Part shown: positions 48,590 to 57,732 of the stretch, piece by piece
How the letters are laid out: each line of letters begins with the position of its first letter
Position numbering within the stretch: position 1 is the first letter of the stretch
NCBI RefSeq assembly: GCF_033949425.1
Contig: NZ_JAXAVX010000015.1
Coordinates: 1-64,000, forward strand
Direction of reading: 5' to 3'
From: Patulibacter brassicae
Lineage (GTDB): Bacteria; Actinomycetota; Thermoleophilia; Solirubrobacterales; Solirubrobacteraceae
Length of the DNA: 64,000 nt
Position numbers and translations under genes: made by a program
Notes under the pieces: generated by a model
What the model was told of the DNA's origin: nothing
The model's input: only the letters and a program-made list of their open reading frames with translations
The model's database searches: none

Positions 48590-49792
48590 ATGGCGCCGTT
48601 GATCACCCGTGAAGAGGCCCTGCGCCTCGGCCAGCTCGCCACCCAGGAGGAGATCCTCGCCCTGGTCGAGCGGGCGTGGGAGGCCCGCCAGGAGCAGTTC
48701 GGCGACTCGACCGACATGTGCTCCCTCGTGAACGCGAAGTCCGGCGGCTGCGCCGAGGACTGCGGGTTCTGCGCCCAGTCGCGCTTCGCCGAGGCGGAGA
48801 CCCCGATGCACGCGATGATGGAGCCCGAGCAGATGCTCGAGCACGCGCGCGCGGCCGAGGCCGCCGGCGCGCACCGCTTCTGCATGGTCACCCAGGGCCA
48901 GGGGCTCTCCAACCGCGACTTCGAGAAGCTGCTCGAGGGCGCCCGGCTCGTCACCGAGCACACGAACCTCAAGCGCTGCGCGTCCGTCGGGCACATCAAC
49001 CCCAAGCGCGCCAAGCAGCTGAAGGCGGCGGGCATCAACCGCGTCCACCACAACGTGGAGACGGCCCGCTCGTACTACCCCGAGGTCTCGACGACCGTCC
49101 GCTACGAGGGGCGCATCCGCACGATCGACGCGGTTCGCGAGGCCGGGCTGGAGACGTGCGTCGGCGGCATCCTGAACCTCGGCGAGTCGCCCGAGCAGCG
49201 CGTCGAGATGGCGTTCGAGCTCGCCGAGATCGATCCCACCTCGGTGCCGATCAACCTCCTGAACCCGCGTCCGGGGACGAAGTTCGGCGACCGCGACTAC
49301 ATGGATCCGTGGGAGGCGATCAAGTGGGTCGCCATCTTCCGCCTGATCCTCCCCAGCGCCCTGCTGCGCCTCTGCGGCGGCCGCGCCGAGAACCTGCGCG
49401 AATGGCAGGGGCTGGCCGTGAAGGCCGGGCTCAACGGCGTGATGATGGGCAACTTCCTCACGACGCTCAACAGCGACCCCGCGGACGACCGCGCGATGTT
49501 CGGCGAGCTCGGCCTGAACATCGCCCGGCACGCCGACAACGGGGCGAACCCGCGGCCCGACAACCGGTCGGGGCGCCTCGCGGGCGAGACGCCGGACGTC
49601 GTGGAGCAGTACCTCGACACGCCGGAGCAGGCGGAGGAGGCCGGGATCACGATCCGTCGCTGGGACCCCTCGACGCAGCTGCGCTACGTCGCGAAGGACA
49701 GGCAGGTCCCGACGCGCCCCGACGGCGCGCCGAACCGCTGGCCCGAGCGCGAGCTCGAGCCGACGCCGTCGGCCCCCGGCCTGGCCGTCTGA
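48590..49792 (+). CDS. bioB: Biotin synthase
   Basis: A 400-residue radical SAM enzyme that inserts sulfur into dethiobiotin. The [4Fe-4S] motif is Cys54-x3-Cys58-x2-Cys61 (CAEDCGFC). RCASVGHINP, VHHNVETARSYYPEV (the conserved NxxT/YYxxV block) and GGRAENL, with the Arg ligand to the [2Fe-2S] cluster, follow. The C-terminal 70 residues beyond the TIM barrel (from about 330) are longer than in E. coli. GGAG precedes the ATG at 5 nt. First gene of bioB-bioF-bioD. Confidence 0.97.
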   Translation: MAPLITREEALRLGQLATQEEILALVERAWEARQEQFGDSTDMCSLVNAKSGGCAEDCGFCAQSRFAEAETPMHAMMEPEQMLEHARAAEAAGAHRFCMVTQGQGLSNRDFEKLLEGARLVTEHTNLKRCASVGHINPKRAKQLKAAGINRVHHNVETARSYYPEVSTTVRYEGRIRTIDAVREAGLETCVGGILNLGESPEQRVEMAFELAEIDPTSVPINLLNPRPGTKFGDRDYMDPWEAIKWVAIFRLILPSALLRLCGGRAENLREWQGLAVKAGLNGVMMGNFLTTLNSDPADDRAMFGELGLNIARHADNGANPRPDNRSGRLAGETPDVVEQYLDTPEQAEEAGITIRRWDPSTQLRYVAKDRQVPTRPDGAPNRWPERELEPTPSAPGLAV

Positions 49793-49864
49793 GCGCCCTC
49801 CGTCGCGCGGCCCGCGCGCGACGGGCACCGCCATGCGCACGTCCCCGATCCCGTCCCCGTCGCG

Positions 49865-51088
49865 ATGAGCCGTCCCGCCGACGGCGATCCCGCCCTGCGG
49901 GCCCAGCTCGCGCAGCTCGAGCGCGAGGGGCTGCGGCGCTCCCTGCGGACCGTCGAGGGACCGGTCGGCCCCCGCGCCGTCGTCGACGGCCGCGAGCTCC
50001 TGCTGCTCTGCACGAACGACTACCTCGGCCTCGCCGGCGACGCCCGGGTCCGGGCGGCCGCCGCGCGCGCGGCGATCGACCACGGCGCCGGGGCGGGCTC
50101 GTCGCGGCTGATCGCCGGCACCCTGCGCCTGCACCGCGAGCTCGAGGACGAGCTCGCGCGGTTCGAGGGCACCGGCGGCGCCGTGCTCTTCGGCGCCGGG
50201 TTCCTCGCGAACGTCGGCGTCGTCGGCGCGCTGGCGCAGCGCGGCGGGATCGTCTGCAGCGACGCGCTGAACCACGCGTCGATCATCGACGGGGTCCGCC
50301 TGAGCGGCGCCGAGCGCGTGGTCTACCGCCACGGCGACTGGGAGCACCTCGACCACGAGCTGCGGATCCGGCACGAGACCGCGAGGCCCGCGCCGCTCGT
50401 CGTCACCGACGGCGTGTTCTCGATGGACGGCGACGTCGCCCCGCTGCCGGAGCTCGTCGAGGTCTGCCGCCGGCACGGGGCCCGGCTCGTCGTCGACGAG
50501 GCGCACGCCACCGGCGTCCTCGGCCCCGGCGGGCGGGGCAGCGTGGCGGCCGCCGGACTCGAGGGCGAGGTCGACGCGATCGTCGGGACGCTCGGCAAGG
50601 CGCTCGGGTCCAGCGGGGCGTACGTCGCGGCGCACCCCGACGTCGTGGCCTGGCTCGTGAACCGCGCCCGTTCGCTCATCTTCTCCACCGCCCCCGGCCC
50701 GCCGGCGATCGGGGCGGCGCTCGGCGCGCTCGAGGTGCTGCGGGCCGAGCCGGAGCGCACCGCGCGGCTGCGGGCCAACGCCGCGCTCGTGCGCGAGGAG
50801 CTGCGCGCTGCGGGCGTGCGGACGGACGTACCCGGCATCGACCCCGGCGACGTGGACCCCGGCGTCCCGATCGTCCCGATCGTCCTCGGCGCGGCCGACC
50901 GGGCGATGGCCGTCACCGGCGAGCTGCTCGAGGCCGGGATCTACGTCCAGGCGATCCGACCGCCGACCGTGCCCGACGGGACCTCGCGCCTGCGCCTCAC
51001 GGTGTCCAGCGAGCACGAGCCCGACGAGCTGCGCGACGCCGTGCGGCGCCTGGCCACCGCGATCGACCGCCAGGCCGCGCCGGCTTGA
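49865..51088 (+). CDS. bioF: 8-amino-7-oxononanoate synthase
   Basis: A 407-residue PLP-dependent enzyme that condenses pimeloyl-ACP or pimeloyl-CoA with L-alanine in biotin synthesis. CTNDYLGLAGDARV (about 49-62), GSSRLIAGTLRLHRELE (78-94) and VVDEAHATGVLGPGGRG (Asp211, His214) are as in the family; the PLP-binding lysine is Lys245 in GTLGKALGSSG. Full length. It follows bioB by 72 nt, and its stop overlaps the TTG start of bioD. Confidence 0.95.
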   Translation: MSRPADGDPALRAQLAQLEREGLRRSLRTVEGPVGPRAVVDGRELLLLCTNDYLGLAGDARVRAAAARAAIDHGAGAGSSRLIAGTLRLHRELEDELARFEGTGGAVLFGAGFLANVGVVGALAQRGGIVCSDALNHASIIDGVRLSGAERVVYRHGDWEHLDHELRIRHETARPAPLVVTDGVFSMDGDVAPLPELVEVCRRHGARLVVDEAHATGVLGPGGRGSVAAAGLEGEVDAIVGTLGKALGSSGAYVAAHPDVVAWLVNRARSLIFSTAPGPPAIGAALGALEVLRAEPERTARLRANAALVREELRAAGVRTDVPGIDPGDVDPGVPIVPIVLGAADRAMAVTGELLEAGIYVQAIRPPTVPDGTSRLRLTVSSEHEPDELRDAVRRLATAIDRQAAPA

Positions 51089-51780
51089 GGGCCCTGCTCG
51101 TCACCGCGACCGACACCGAGGTCGGCAAGACGGTCCTCGCCGCCGCGCTCTGCGCCCGGCTGCGCGCCGACGGCGTCGCCGTGCGCGCGCACAAGCCGGT
51201 CGTCACCGGGCTCGACGACGCGGCGCCGCCCGGTGGCCGCGACCACGAGCTGCTGGCCGCCTGCACCGGCCAGCGGCCCGAGGAGGTCGCCCCGACGACC
51301 TACGGCCCGCCGGTCTCGCCGCACCTCGCCGCCGAGTTCGCGGGCGAGCGGCTGGACCCGGCGGACCTGCGCGCCGCGGCGCGCGCCGCCGGCGACGGCG
51401 CCGAGGCACTCGTCGTCGAGGGCATCGGCGGCCTGCTCGTGCCGTTCACCCGAGCGGGCTACGACGTGCGCGCGCTCGCGGTGGACCTCGCGCTGCCGCT
51501 CGTCGTGGCGGTGCGCCCCGGCCTGGGCACGATCAACCACGCGCGGCTGACCGTCGAGGCGGCGCGCGCCGCCGGCCTCGACGTCCGCGCCGTGGTCGTC
51601 ACCCCGTGGGACGGCGGCGACGCGCGGCAGGAGGACAACCGGCGCACGATCGCCGAGCTCGTGGCGCCGGTTCCGGTCCACGTCCTGCCCCGGGCGGAGC
51701 TCACCCCGGCGGAGCTCGCCGCGGCGGCCGCCGACCTGCCCGTCGCGTCGTGGCTCGCGCCACGACCCGCGACCCGCTGA
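51085..51780 (+). CDS. bioD: ATP-dependent dethiobiotin synthetase
   Basis: A 231-residue enzyme that closes the ureido ring of dethiobiotin from 7,8-diaminopelargonate, CO2 and ATP. The P-loop TDTEVGKT is at residues 9-16, followed by HKPVVTG (substrate-binding Lys) and VVEGIGGLLVPF. The start is a TTG at 51085, overlapping the bioF stop (TTGA); the P-loop strand begins at once, so no other start is possible without losing it. Confidence 0.94.
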   Translation: MRALLVTATDTEVGKTVLAAALCARLRADGVAVRAHKPVVTGLDDAAPPGGRDHELLAACTGQRPEEVAPTTYGPPVSPHLAAEFAGERLDPADLRAAARAAGDGAEALVVEGIGGLLVPFTRAGYDVRALAVDLALPLVVAVRPGLGTINHARLTVEAARAAGLDVRAVVVTPWDGGDARQEDNRRTIAELVAPVPVHVLPRAELTPAELAAAAADLPVASWLAPRPATR

Positions 51781-51790
51781 GCGACGCGCC

Positions 51791-52432
51791 TCAGGACGCG
51801 ATCGCGCCCTCGTCGGCGACGACCCCCGCGACGTGCGCGAGGACGAGCCGGGCGACGTCGGCGACGAACGCCTCCCGCGGGATCGGCGGCGCGTCGACGA
51901 CGTAGCGCAGCGGCAGCGACTGGGCGAGCTCCACGACGACCCACGTCAGGCGGTCCAGGGCGTCCGGCGAGAGCTCGACGTGCTGACGCGCGAGGGTCCC
52001 GAAGACGTAGTCCGTGACCCGCTCGCGGATCGCGCGCGTGAGCTCCGCCTGGCGCTCGGGCGGGATCCGCGCGACGAGCGCCCGCAGCAGCGGCGCCTGC
52101 TGCTCGAGCGCGGCGAGCACGGCGTCGATGACGCTCGTCGTGGCCGCGACCTGGTCCTCGCGGACCGCGCGGCGCAGGGCGGGGACGAGCTGCTCCTCGA
52201 ACCGCGCGACGAACCGCGCGGTGACGGCCTCCAGCAGGGCATCGCGGTCCCCGAAGTACTGGTAGAGGCTGCCGGGGCTGACGCCGGCCTCGGCCGCGAT
52301 CCGGTTCGTCGACGCAGCACGGTACCCATCGCGTTCCAGGACGCGAGCTGCGGCGTCCACGATCCGCTCCACCGTCCGTCGGGAGCGGTCCTGCTGCGGC
52401 TCGCGACGGCGGTTCGGGCGCACGGAGCTCAT
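51791..52432 (-). CDS. TetR/AcrR-family transcriptional regulator
   Basis: A 213-residue repressor. The N-terminal helix-turn-helix (about 23-70) reads IVDAAARVLERDGYRAASTN, then IAAEAGVSPGSLYQYFGDRD, the classical TetR DNA-binding region. The ligand-binding part is helical with a typical DALDRLTWVVVELAQSL segment. It is transcribed divergently from the flavin monooxygenase gene, so it probably represses that operon and itself and responds to its substrate. Confidence 0.93.
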   Translation of the reverse strand: MSSVRPNRRREPQQDRSRRTVERIVDAAARVLERDGYRAASTNRIAAEAGVSPGSLYQYFGDRDALLEAVTARFVARFEEQLVPALRRAVREDQVAATTSVIDAVLAALEQQAPLLRALVARIPPERQAELTRAIRERVTDYVFGTLARQHVELSPDALDRLTWVVVELAQSLPLRYVVDAPPIPREAFVADVARLVLAHVAGVVADEGAIAS

Positions 52433-52453
52433 GCGTCCGAACGCGAGTAGAAG

Positions 52454-52469
52454 GCGAGCATTCGCTCAC
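52454..52469. promoter_or_regulatory. Likely TetR-type operator
   Basis: GCGAGC-ATTC-GCTCAC is an inverted repeat with 5 of 6 arm positions paired, next to the -10 box of the monooxygenase gene and in the 51-bp gap to the TetR gene. Position and form fit an operator for the adjacent repressor. Confidence 0.5.
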
Positions 52470-52471
52470 TT

Positions 52472-52477
52472 TACTCT
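52472..52477 (+). promoter_or_regulatory. -10 element TACTCT, leaderless-type promoter
   Basis: TACTCT ends 6 nt before ATG 52484 of the flavin monooxygenase gene, directly beside the candidate TetR operator. Confidence 0.5.
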
Positions 52478-52483
52478 CGCGGC

Positions 52484-53989
52484 ATGGTCACCACCACCCG
52501 GCGACGGATCGCGATCATCGGCGCGGGCTTCAGCGGGATCGCGGCCGCGATCGCCCTGCGGGAGGCCGGCTACGACGAGCAGGTCGTCCTCGAGCGCGCC
52601 GACGAGGTCGGCGGCGTCTGGGCGCACAACACCTACCCGGGCGCCGCGTGCGACGTCCCGTCCTACGTCTACTCCTACTCCTACGCCCAGCGCCGCGACT
52701 GGAGCCGCCCGTGCTCGCCGCAGGCCGAGATCCAGCGCTATCTGCGCGACGTCGCGCGCGACCACGGGGTCCTCGACGACGTCCGCCTGGGCGCCGAGGT
52801 CGTCGAGGCCCGCTGGGACGAGGACGAGGCGACGTGGACCCTGACGCTCGCGTCGGGCGAGGAGCACGTCGCCGACGTGCTCGTCCCCGCCTGCGGCCAG
52901 CTCACCCGACCGGCGATCCCCGAGGTCCCCGGCCGCGAGCGCTTCGCCGGGCCCGCGTTCCACTCCGCGGCGTGGGACCACGACCTCGACCTCGCCGGCC
53001 GGCGAATCGCGGTCGTCGGGACCGGCGCCAGCGCGATCCAGTTCGTGCCGGAGCTCGCAGACGTCGCCGCGCGCGTCGACGTCTACCAGCGCTCGGCGCC
53101 CTACCTCCTCCCCCGTGCGAACGCGCCGTACCCGCCGCTCGCCCGCGCCGCGATCGAGCGCGTCCCAGGCGTGCAGCGCGTGCGGCGCGAGGGCGGTCGG
53201 CTGCTGCTCGAGGGGCTGATCGCCGGCTTCACCGTCCTGCCGCCGCTGCGCCTCGCGGTCGAGCGGGCGTCGCTCGGCTTCATGGCCCTCCAGACCCCGG
53301 ACCGCGAGCTGCGGGCGAAGAGCCGCCCGGACCATCCGCTCGGATGCAAGCGGATGCTCTTCTCCAGCCGCTGGCTCCCGACGCTGGGCCGCGATCACGT
53401 CGAGCTCGTCACGGACGAGATCGACCACCTGACCGAGGACGGCGTCGTCACCGCCGACGGCGTCCACCGCCCGGCCGACGTCGTCGTCTGGGGCACCGGC
53501 TTCGAGACGCGGTTCGTCGCGCCGATGCGGATCGTCGGGCGCGGCGGGCGCGAGCTCACCGAGCAGTGGGGCGACGCGCCCCGGGCGCACCACGGCATCA
53601 CCGTGCCGGGCTACCCGAACCTCTTCCTCCTCTACGGCCCGAACACGAACCTCGGCGTCGGCTCGGTCGTCGAGATGCTCGAGGCGCAGGCCGGGTACGT
53701 CGCGGACGCCGTCCGGACCCTCGACGCGCGCGACGCCGTCGCGATGGACGTCGACCCCGCCGTCGCCGCCACGTCGGACGCCGCGCTGCAGGCGCGACTC
53801 GGCGGCTCGATCTGGACCCGCTGCGGGAGCTGGTACCGGTCGCAGAACGGGCGGGTCACGACGAACTGGCCCGGGTTCATGCGCGAGTACGCCCGCCGCG
53901 TGCGGCGCGTCGAGGCGGACGAGTTCGCGTTCGTCGCGCGCGTCGACCGCCGCACCCCCCAGGGCGCCCGCGAGGCGGTGGCCGGATGA
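52484..53989 (+). CDS. Flavin-containing monooxygenase (Baeyer-Villiger type)
   Basis: A 501-residue FAD/NADPH enzyme. GAGFSG (13-18) binds FAD and VVGTGASAIQF (about 180) binds NADPH. Between them FAGPAFHSAAWD matches the BVMO fingerprint FxGxxxHxxxW(P/D). YPGAACDVPSYVYSYSYAQ is the typical segment of this group. Such enzymes insert oxygen into ketones or cyclic ketones such as steroids or terpenoids. Substrate unknown. It forms an operon with the DUF2236 gene (ATGA overlap) under the TetR-type regulator. Confidence 0.92.
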   Translation: MVTTTRRRIAIIGAGFSGIAAAIALREAGYDEQVVLERADEVGGVWAHNTYPGAACDVPSYVYSYSYAQRRDWSRPCSPQAEIQRYLRDVARDHGVLDDVRLGAEVVEARWDEDEATWTLTLASGEEHVADVLVPACGQLTRPAIPEVPGRERFAGPAFHSAAWDHDLDLAGRRIAVVGTGASAIQFVPELADVAARVDVYQRSAPYLLPRANAPYPPLARAAIERVPGVQRVRREGGRLLLEGLIAGFTVLPPLRLAVERASLGFMALQTPDRELRAKSRPDHPLGCKRMLFSSRWLPTLGRDHVELVTDEIDHLTEDGVVTADGVHRPADVVVWGTGFETRFVAPMRIVGRGGRELTEQWGDAPRAHHGITVPGYPNLFLLYGPNTNLGVGSVVEMLEAQAGYVADAVRTLDARDAVAMDVDPAVAATSDAALQARLGGSIWTRCGSWYRSQNGRVTTNWPGFMREYARRVRRVEADEFAFVARVDRRTPQGAREAVAG

Positions 53990-54906
53990 GCGTCGCCGTG
54001 GACCGTCGCGCGGGGAACGCCGGGCTGCGTCCCGGTCCGTGGGATCCGCGCGTGGGCGATCGCGGGTTGACGGCGGACGAGCTCGACGAGCTCGGCTTGC
54101 CGCTCGGGCCCGGCTCGCTGACCTGGGACCTGCTCGGCGACGTCCGCTCGATCCTCCTCGCGCAGCGCGCCGGGATCCTCCAGAACCTCCATCCGGTGAT
54201 CTCGCAGGCGCTGGTGGACCAGTCGAACGTCTGGCGCGACCCGCTCGGCCGCCTCATGCGCTCGGCCGGCCCGATCCTCGGCGTGGTCTACGACGCCGAG
54301 GGCGCCGACACCGGGGGCACGGTGCGCGACGTCCATCGCGGCGTGCGCGGTCGGGATCCGGCGGGCCGGAGCTACCACGCGCTGGACCCGGAGGCGTTCT
54401 ACTGGGCGCACGCGACGTTCTTCGAGAGCCAGATCGCCACGCAGCGCCTGTTCGGCACGCCGCTGAGCGTCGAGCAGGAGGAGCAGCTCTATCGCGAGTC
54501 GATCACCTGGTATGCCCGCTACGGGCTGAGCCTGCGTCCCGTGCCCCGGACGTACGAGGCGTTCCGCGTGTACTGGGCGGCGATGTTCGAGCGCGTTCTG
54601 CAGGCGACCCCGGTCGCGCGCTACGGGCTGCGGCCGATCCCGCACCAGCCCTCTCCGGAGGGGCTGCTGCCCGATCCGCTCTGGTGGCTCACGCGTCCCG
54701 CCGTCGTGCACGCCGTGCCGTGGCTCGGCCGCGTGACGCTGCCGCGCGAGGCGCGGCGCCTGCTGGGCGTACGGCGCTCGCCCGGCGACCTCGTGGCCCT
54801 CCACGCGCTGCGCGCGTCGGTCCGCCGGTCGTGGCCGCTCGTCCCCGAGCCCCAGCGGCGGGCGGCCCGGGCGCGCGCCGCGGACCGGCGCCTCGGCCTC
54901 GCCTGA
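53986..54906 (+). CDS. DUF2236 / MpaB-like oxygenase family protein
   Basis: A 306-residue helical protein. LLGDVRSILLAQRAGILQNL, the VRDVHRGVRG segment with the conserved His, AFYWAHATFFES and YRESITWYARYGLS are the blocks that define DUF2236 (the family of latex-clearing protein and MpaB, some heme-binding). It is likely an oxygenase or companion acting on the same substrate as the upstream monooxygenase. No signal peptide. Substrate unknown. Confidence 0.85.
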   Translation: MSVAVDRRAGNAGLRPGPWDPRVGDRGLTADELDELGLPLGPGSLTWDLLGDVRSILLAQRAGILQNLHPVISQALVDQSNVWRDPLGRLMRSAGPILGVVYDAEGADTGGTVRDVHRGVRGRDPAGRSYHALDPEAFYWAHATFFESQIATQRLFGTPLSVEQEEQLYRESITWYARYGLSLRPVPRTYEAFRVYWAAMFERVLQATPVARYGLRPIPHQPSPEGLLPDPLWWLTRPAVVHAVPWLGRVTLPREARRLLGVRRSPGDLVALHALRASVRRSWPLVPEPQRRAARARAADRRLGLA

Positions 54907-55024
54907 GCGTCGCACCACCGAGCGCCGGCCGGCGCGGGATCGCGGGCGCCGTGCGGCCGCGCCGCGCACCCGACGACGCCCGCGAGCGTCGCCCACCGGG
55001 TCGCGACGATGGCGGGCCGGCGGC

Positions 55025-56374
55025 TCAGGCGACCGCCGCGGCGGCGCAGACGGCGGCGCAGATCGTCGCCAGGTCCTCGTCGTCGGTCGCGTAGGGCGGC
55101 ATGACGTAGACGAGGTCCCGGAAGGGCCGGATCCACACGCCGCGCTCCAGCGCCGCCGCGGTCGCCGCCGCGACGTCGACGGGGTGGTCGAGCTGGACGA
55201 CCCCGATCGCCCCGAGCACGCGGAGGTCGGCGACGCCGGGGAGCGCGCGCGCCGGCTCGAGCGCGGCCCGCAGCCCGGCCGCGATCCGCGCCACGTCCGC
55301 CGCCCAGTCGCGCTCGAGCAGCAGGTCGATCGAGGCGCAGGCGATCGACGCGGCGAGCGGGTTGGCCATGAACGTCGGCCCGTGCATGAGCACGCCGGCC
55401 TCGCCGCGGCCGATCTCCTCGGCGACCCGGTCGGTGCAGAGGACGGCCGCCATGGTGCAGTAGCCGCCGGTCAGCGCCTTGCCGACCGCCAGGACGTCGG
55501 GGACGACGCCGGCGTGCTCGCAGGCGAAGAGGGCGCCGGTGCGACCGAACCCCGTGGCGATCTCGTCGAGGACCAGCAGCAGGTCGTGCTCGTCGCAGAG
55601 CTCGCGCAGCACCCGCAGGTAGCCCGGCGCGTGGAACCGCATGCCGCCGGCCCCCTGCACGACCGGCTCGACCACGATCGCCGCGAGCTCGTCCGCGTGG
55701 CGGGCGACGGCGGCCCGCAGCGTCGAGACGTAGCCCTCGTCGAGGGGCGCGTCGACGCCGGGCGGCGGGGCGTCGACGAAGACGTGCTCGGGCAGCACCG
55801 GCGCGAACAGGTGGTGCATGCCGCCGACGGGGTCGCAGACGGCCATCGCCCCGAACGTGTCGCCGTGGTAGCCGCCGCGCCAGGTGAGCAGCCGGTGCCG
55901 GCCCGGCCGGCCGCGCGAGAGCTGGCGCTGGAGGGCGACCTTGATCGCGACCTCCATCGCCACCGACCCCGAGTCGGCGAGGAAGACGCGGCGCAGCGGA
56001 TCGGGCGCGAGGTCGACGAGTCGCGCGGCGAGGCGCACGGCCGGCTCGTGGGTGAGCCCGCCGAACATGACGTGCGCCATCCGGTCCAGCTGGCCACGCG
56101 CCGCCGCGTCGAGCTGCGGCACGCGGTAGCCGTGGATCGCCGCCCACCACGACGACATCCCGTCGATCACCGTGCGGCCGTCGGCGAGCGTCAGCCGCAC
56201 GCCCTGCGCGGCCGCGACGACCGGCAGCGCGGCGTCGCGCTCGGGCGGGGCGTAGGGGTGCCAGAGGTGCGCGCGATCCAGCCGGTCGATCGCCGCCGGG
56301 TCGAGCGGCCCGTCGCCCCGCGCCGCGGCGCGGTCGGCGTCGAGCAGGGCGGGCGAGGACGGGGACGCGGCCAT
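55025..56374 (-). CDS. bioA: Adenosylmethionine-8-amino-7-oxononanoate aminotransferase
   Basis: A 449-residue class III PLP aminotransferase that converts 8-amino-7-oxononanoate to diaminopelargonate using SAM as amino donor. LWHPYAPPERDAALPVV and DGMSSWWAAIHGYRVPQLD are BioA-specific. YHGDTFGAM and LDEIATGFGRTG (Asp270) precede the PLP lysine Lys299 in VGKALTGGY. It lies on the opposite strand from bioB-F-D, separated by the TetR/monooxygenase module. No ribosome binding site is obvious. Confidence 0.95.
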   Translation of the reverse strand: MAASPSSPALLDADRAAARGDGPLDPAAIDRLDRAHLWHPYAPPERDAALPVVAAAQGVRLTLADGRTVIDGMSSWWAAIHGYRVPQLDAAARGQLDRMAHVMFGGLTHEPAVRLAARLVDLAPDPLRRVFLADSGSVAMEVAIKVALQRQLSRGRPGRHRLLTWRGGYHGDTFGAMAVCDPVGGMHHLFAPVLPEHVFVDAPPPGVDAPLDEGYVSTLRAAVARHADELAAIVVEPVVQGAGGMRFHAPGYLRVLRELCDEHDLLLVLDEIATGFGRTGALFACEHAGVVPDVLAVGKALTGGYCTMAAVLCTDRVAEEIGRGEAGVLMHGPTFMANPLAASIACASIDLLLERDWAADVARIAAGLRAALEPARALPGVADLRVLGAIGVVQLDHPVDVAAATAAALERGVWIRPFRDLVYVMPPYATDDEDLATICAAVCAAAAVA

Positions 56375-56459
56375 CGGTCCCGATCATCGCGCAGCCGGGG
56401 TCGGCGCCTCGTCCCGACCGTCGGTGCCCCGGCACGGGACCGTCCCGTCCTCGCCGACG

Positions 56460-56555
56460 CGAGTCATCCAGGACCGGGATCCCGGTTCCAGGTGACTCGA
56501 GTCATCCAGGACCGGGATCCCGGTTCCAGGCGACTCGAGTCACCCGGGACCGGGA
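56460..56555. repeat. 38-bp tandem repeat, each unit a near-perfect palindrome
   Basis: Two full units (56460-56497 and 56498-56535) and a 20-bp partial third unit. Each unit has arms GAGTCA...TGACTC (CGACTC in the second) around the 14-bp perfect palindrome ACCGGGATCCCGGT. It lies in the 183-bp gap between the LLM-oxidoreductase stop and bioA, both minus strand, and could form strong hairpins in RNA. Terminator, REP-like element or protein-binding array are possible. Confidence 0.9.
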
Positions 56556-56557
56556 GG

Positions 56558-57682
56558 TCAGGCGCCGGCGGGGTCGGCCACCGGGGCCGCGTCCGTCCGA
56601 TCCTCGACCGCCGGCGCGCGCCGCGCGAGCTCCGCGCGCACGATCGGCGCGACTTCGGTGCCGAGGAGCTCGATCGACCGCAGGACGTCGGCGTGGCGGA
56701 CCGCGCCGAGGCTCGAGTGCAGCAGGTAGCGCTGATGCCCCAGCCGCTCGTGCTGGGCGAGGATCTTCTCCGCGACCTGCTCCGGCGACCCGATCATGAG
56801 CGCGCCGTCGGGCGTGCGCATCTGGTCGAACTGCCGGCGCGTGGTGGGCGGCCACCCCCGCTCCCGCCCGATCCGGGTCATCATCGCCGCCCAGGAGGGG
56901 AAGAACGCGTCGACGGCCTCGCGCTCGGTCCGGGCGACCAGGCCGTGGGTGTTGATCGCCACCGGCACGACGTCGGCGTCGGCGACCGCCTCCCCCGCCT
57001 CGGCGCGCTGGCGCCGCCCCTCGTCGACGGCCCGGCGGTGCAGGCCGACGAGCGGCTCGAAGCTCGTCCACGCCCCGCCGATGATCGCGATCGCCAGCGG
57101 CAGGCCGAGCAGGCCGGCGCGGGCCACCGACTGCGGCGTGCCGCCGACGGCGATCCAGACGGGCAGCGGGTCCTGCACCGGGCGCGGGTAGATCGTCGCG
57201 GCCTCGAGCGGCGAGCGGTGACGTCCCTGCCACGTGACGGGGCCGCCCTCGCGCAGCCGCAGCAGCAGGTCGAGCTTCTCGGCGAACAGCTCGTCGTAGT
57301 CCTGCAGGTCCTGGCCGAAGAGCGGGAAGGACTCCGTGAAGGACCCGCGGCCGGCCATGATCTCGGCGCGTCCGCCCGAGATGAGGTCCACGGTCGAGAA
57401 CTGCTGGAAGACCCGGACCGGGTCCTCGGAGGAGAGCACGGTCACGGCGCTGGAGAGCCGGATCCGCCGGGTCTGCGCCGCCGCGGCGGCGAGCGCGGTC
57501 GTCGGCGAGCTCACGAGGTAGTCGGCGCGATGGTGCTCGCCGATGCCGAAGACGTCGAGGCCGACCTCGTCGGCGAGGCGGACCTCCTCCAGCAGCTCGC
57601 GCATCCGGCGCTCGGGCGCGACCGGCTGGCGCGTGTCCGGGTCCTCGTAGAGGTCGGCGAAGGTGACGAGTCCGAGTTCCAT
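56558..57682 (-). CDS. LLM-class flavin-dependent oxidoreductase
   Basis: A 374-residue luciferase-like (TIM barrel) oxidoreductase. MELGLVTFADLYEDP opens strand 1; GIGEHHRADYLVSSP, RIRLSSAVTVLSSEDPVRV and GRAEIMAGRGSFTESFPLFG are the blocks that bind FMN or F420. A C-terminal extension (about 350-374) is acidic and disordered. Substrate unknown. GGGAG lies 8 nt before ATG 57682, and an 18-bp palindrome upstream is a likely operator. Confidence 0.92.
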   Translation of the reverse strand: MELGLVTFADLYEDPDTRQPVAPERRMRELLEEVRLADEVGLDVFGIGEHHRADYLVSSPTTALAAAAAQTRRIRLSSAVTVLSSEDPVRVFQQFSTVDLISGGRAEIMAGRGSFTESFPLFGQDLQDYDELFAEKLDLLLRLREGGPVTWQGRHRSPLEAATIYPRPVQDPLPVWIAVGGTPQSVARAGLLGLPLAIAIIGGAWTSFEPLVGLHRRAVDEGRRQRAEAGEAVADADVVPVAINTHGLVARTEREAVDAFFPSWAAMMTRIGRERGWPPTTRRQFDQMRTPDGALMIGSPEQVAEKILAQHERLGHQRYLLHSSLGAVRHADVLRSIELLGTEVAPIVRAELARRAPAVEDRTDAAPVADPAGA

Positions 57683-57732
57683 GGTGCTGGCTCCCGCGGG
57701 ACGATGGCTGATGTTGCCCGCGCAGCGAGTAT

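Noticed and set aside
45694..48612. A 972-codon open frame on the plus strand
   Set aside because: Antisense to the MprF-like gene and the gene at 45704; composition is typical of a shadow frame.
56460..56555. Possible CRISPR repeats
   Set aside because: Units are directly adjacent palindromes without spacers.
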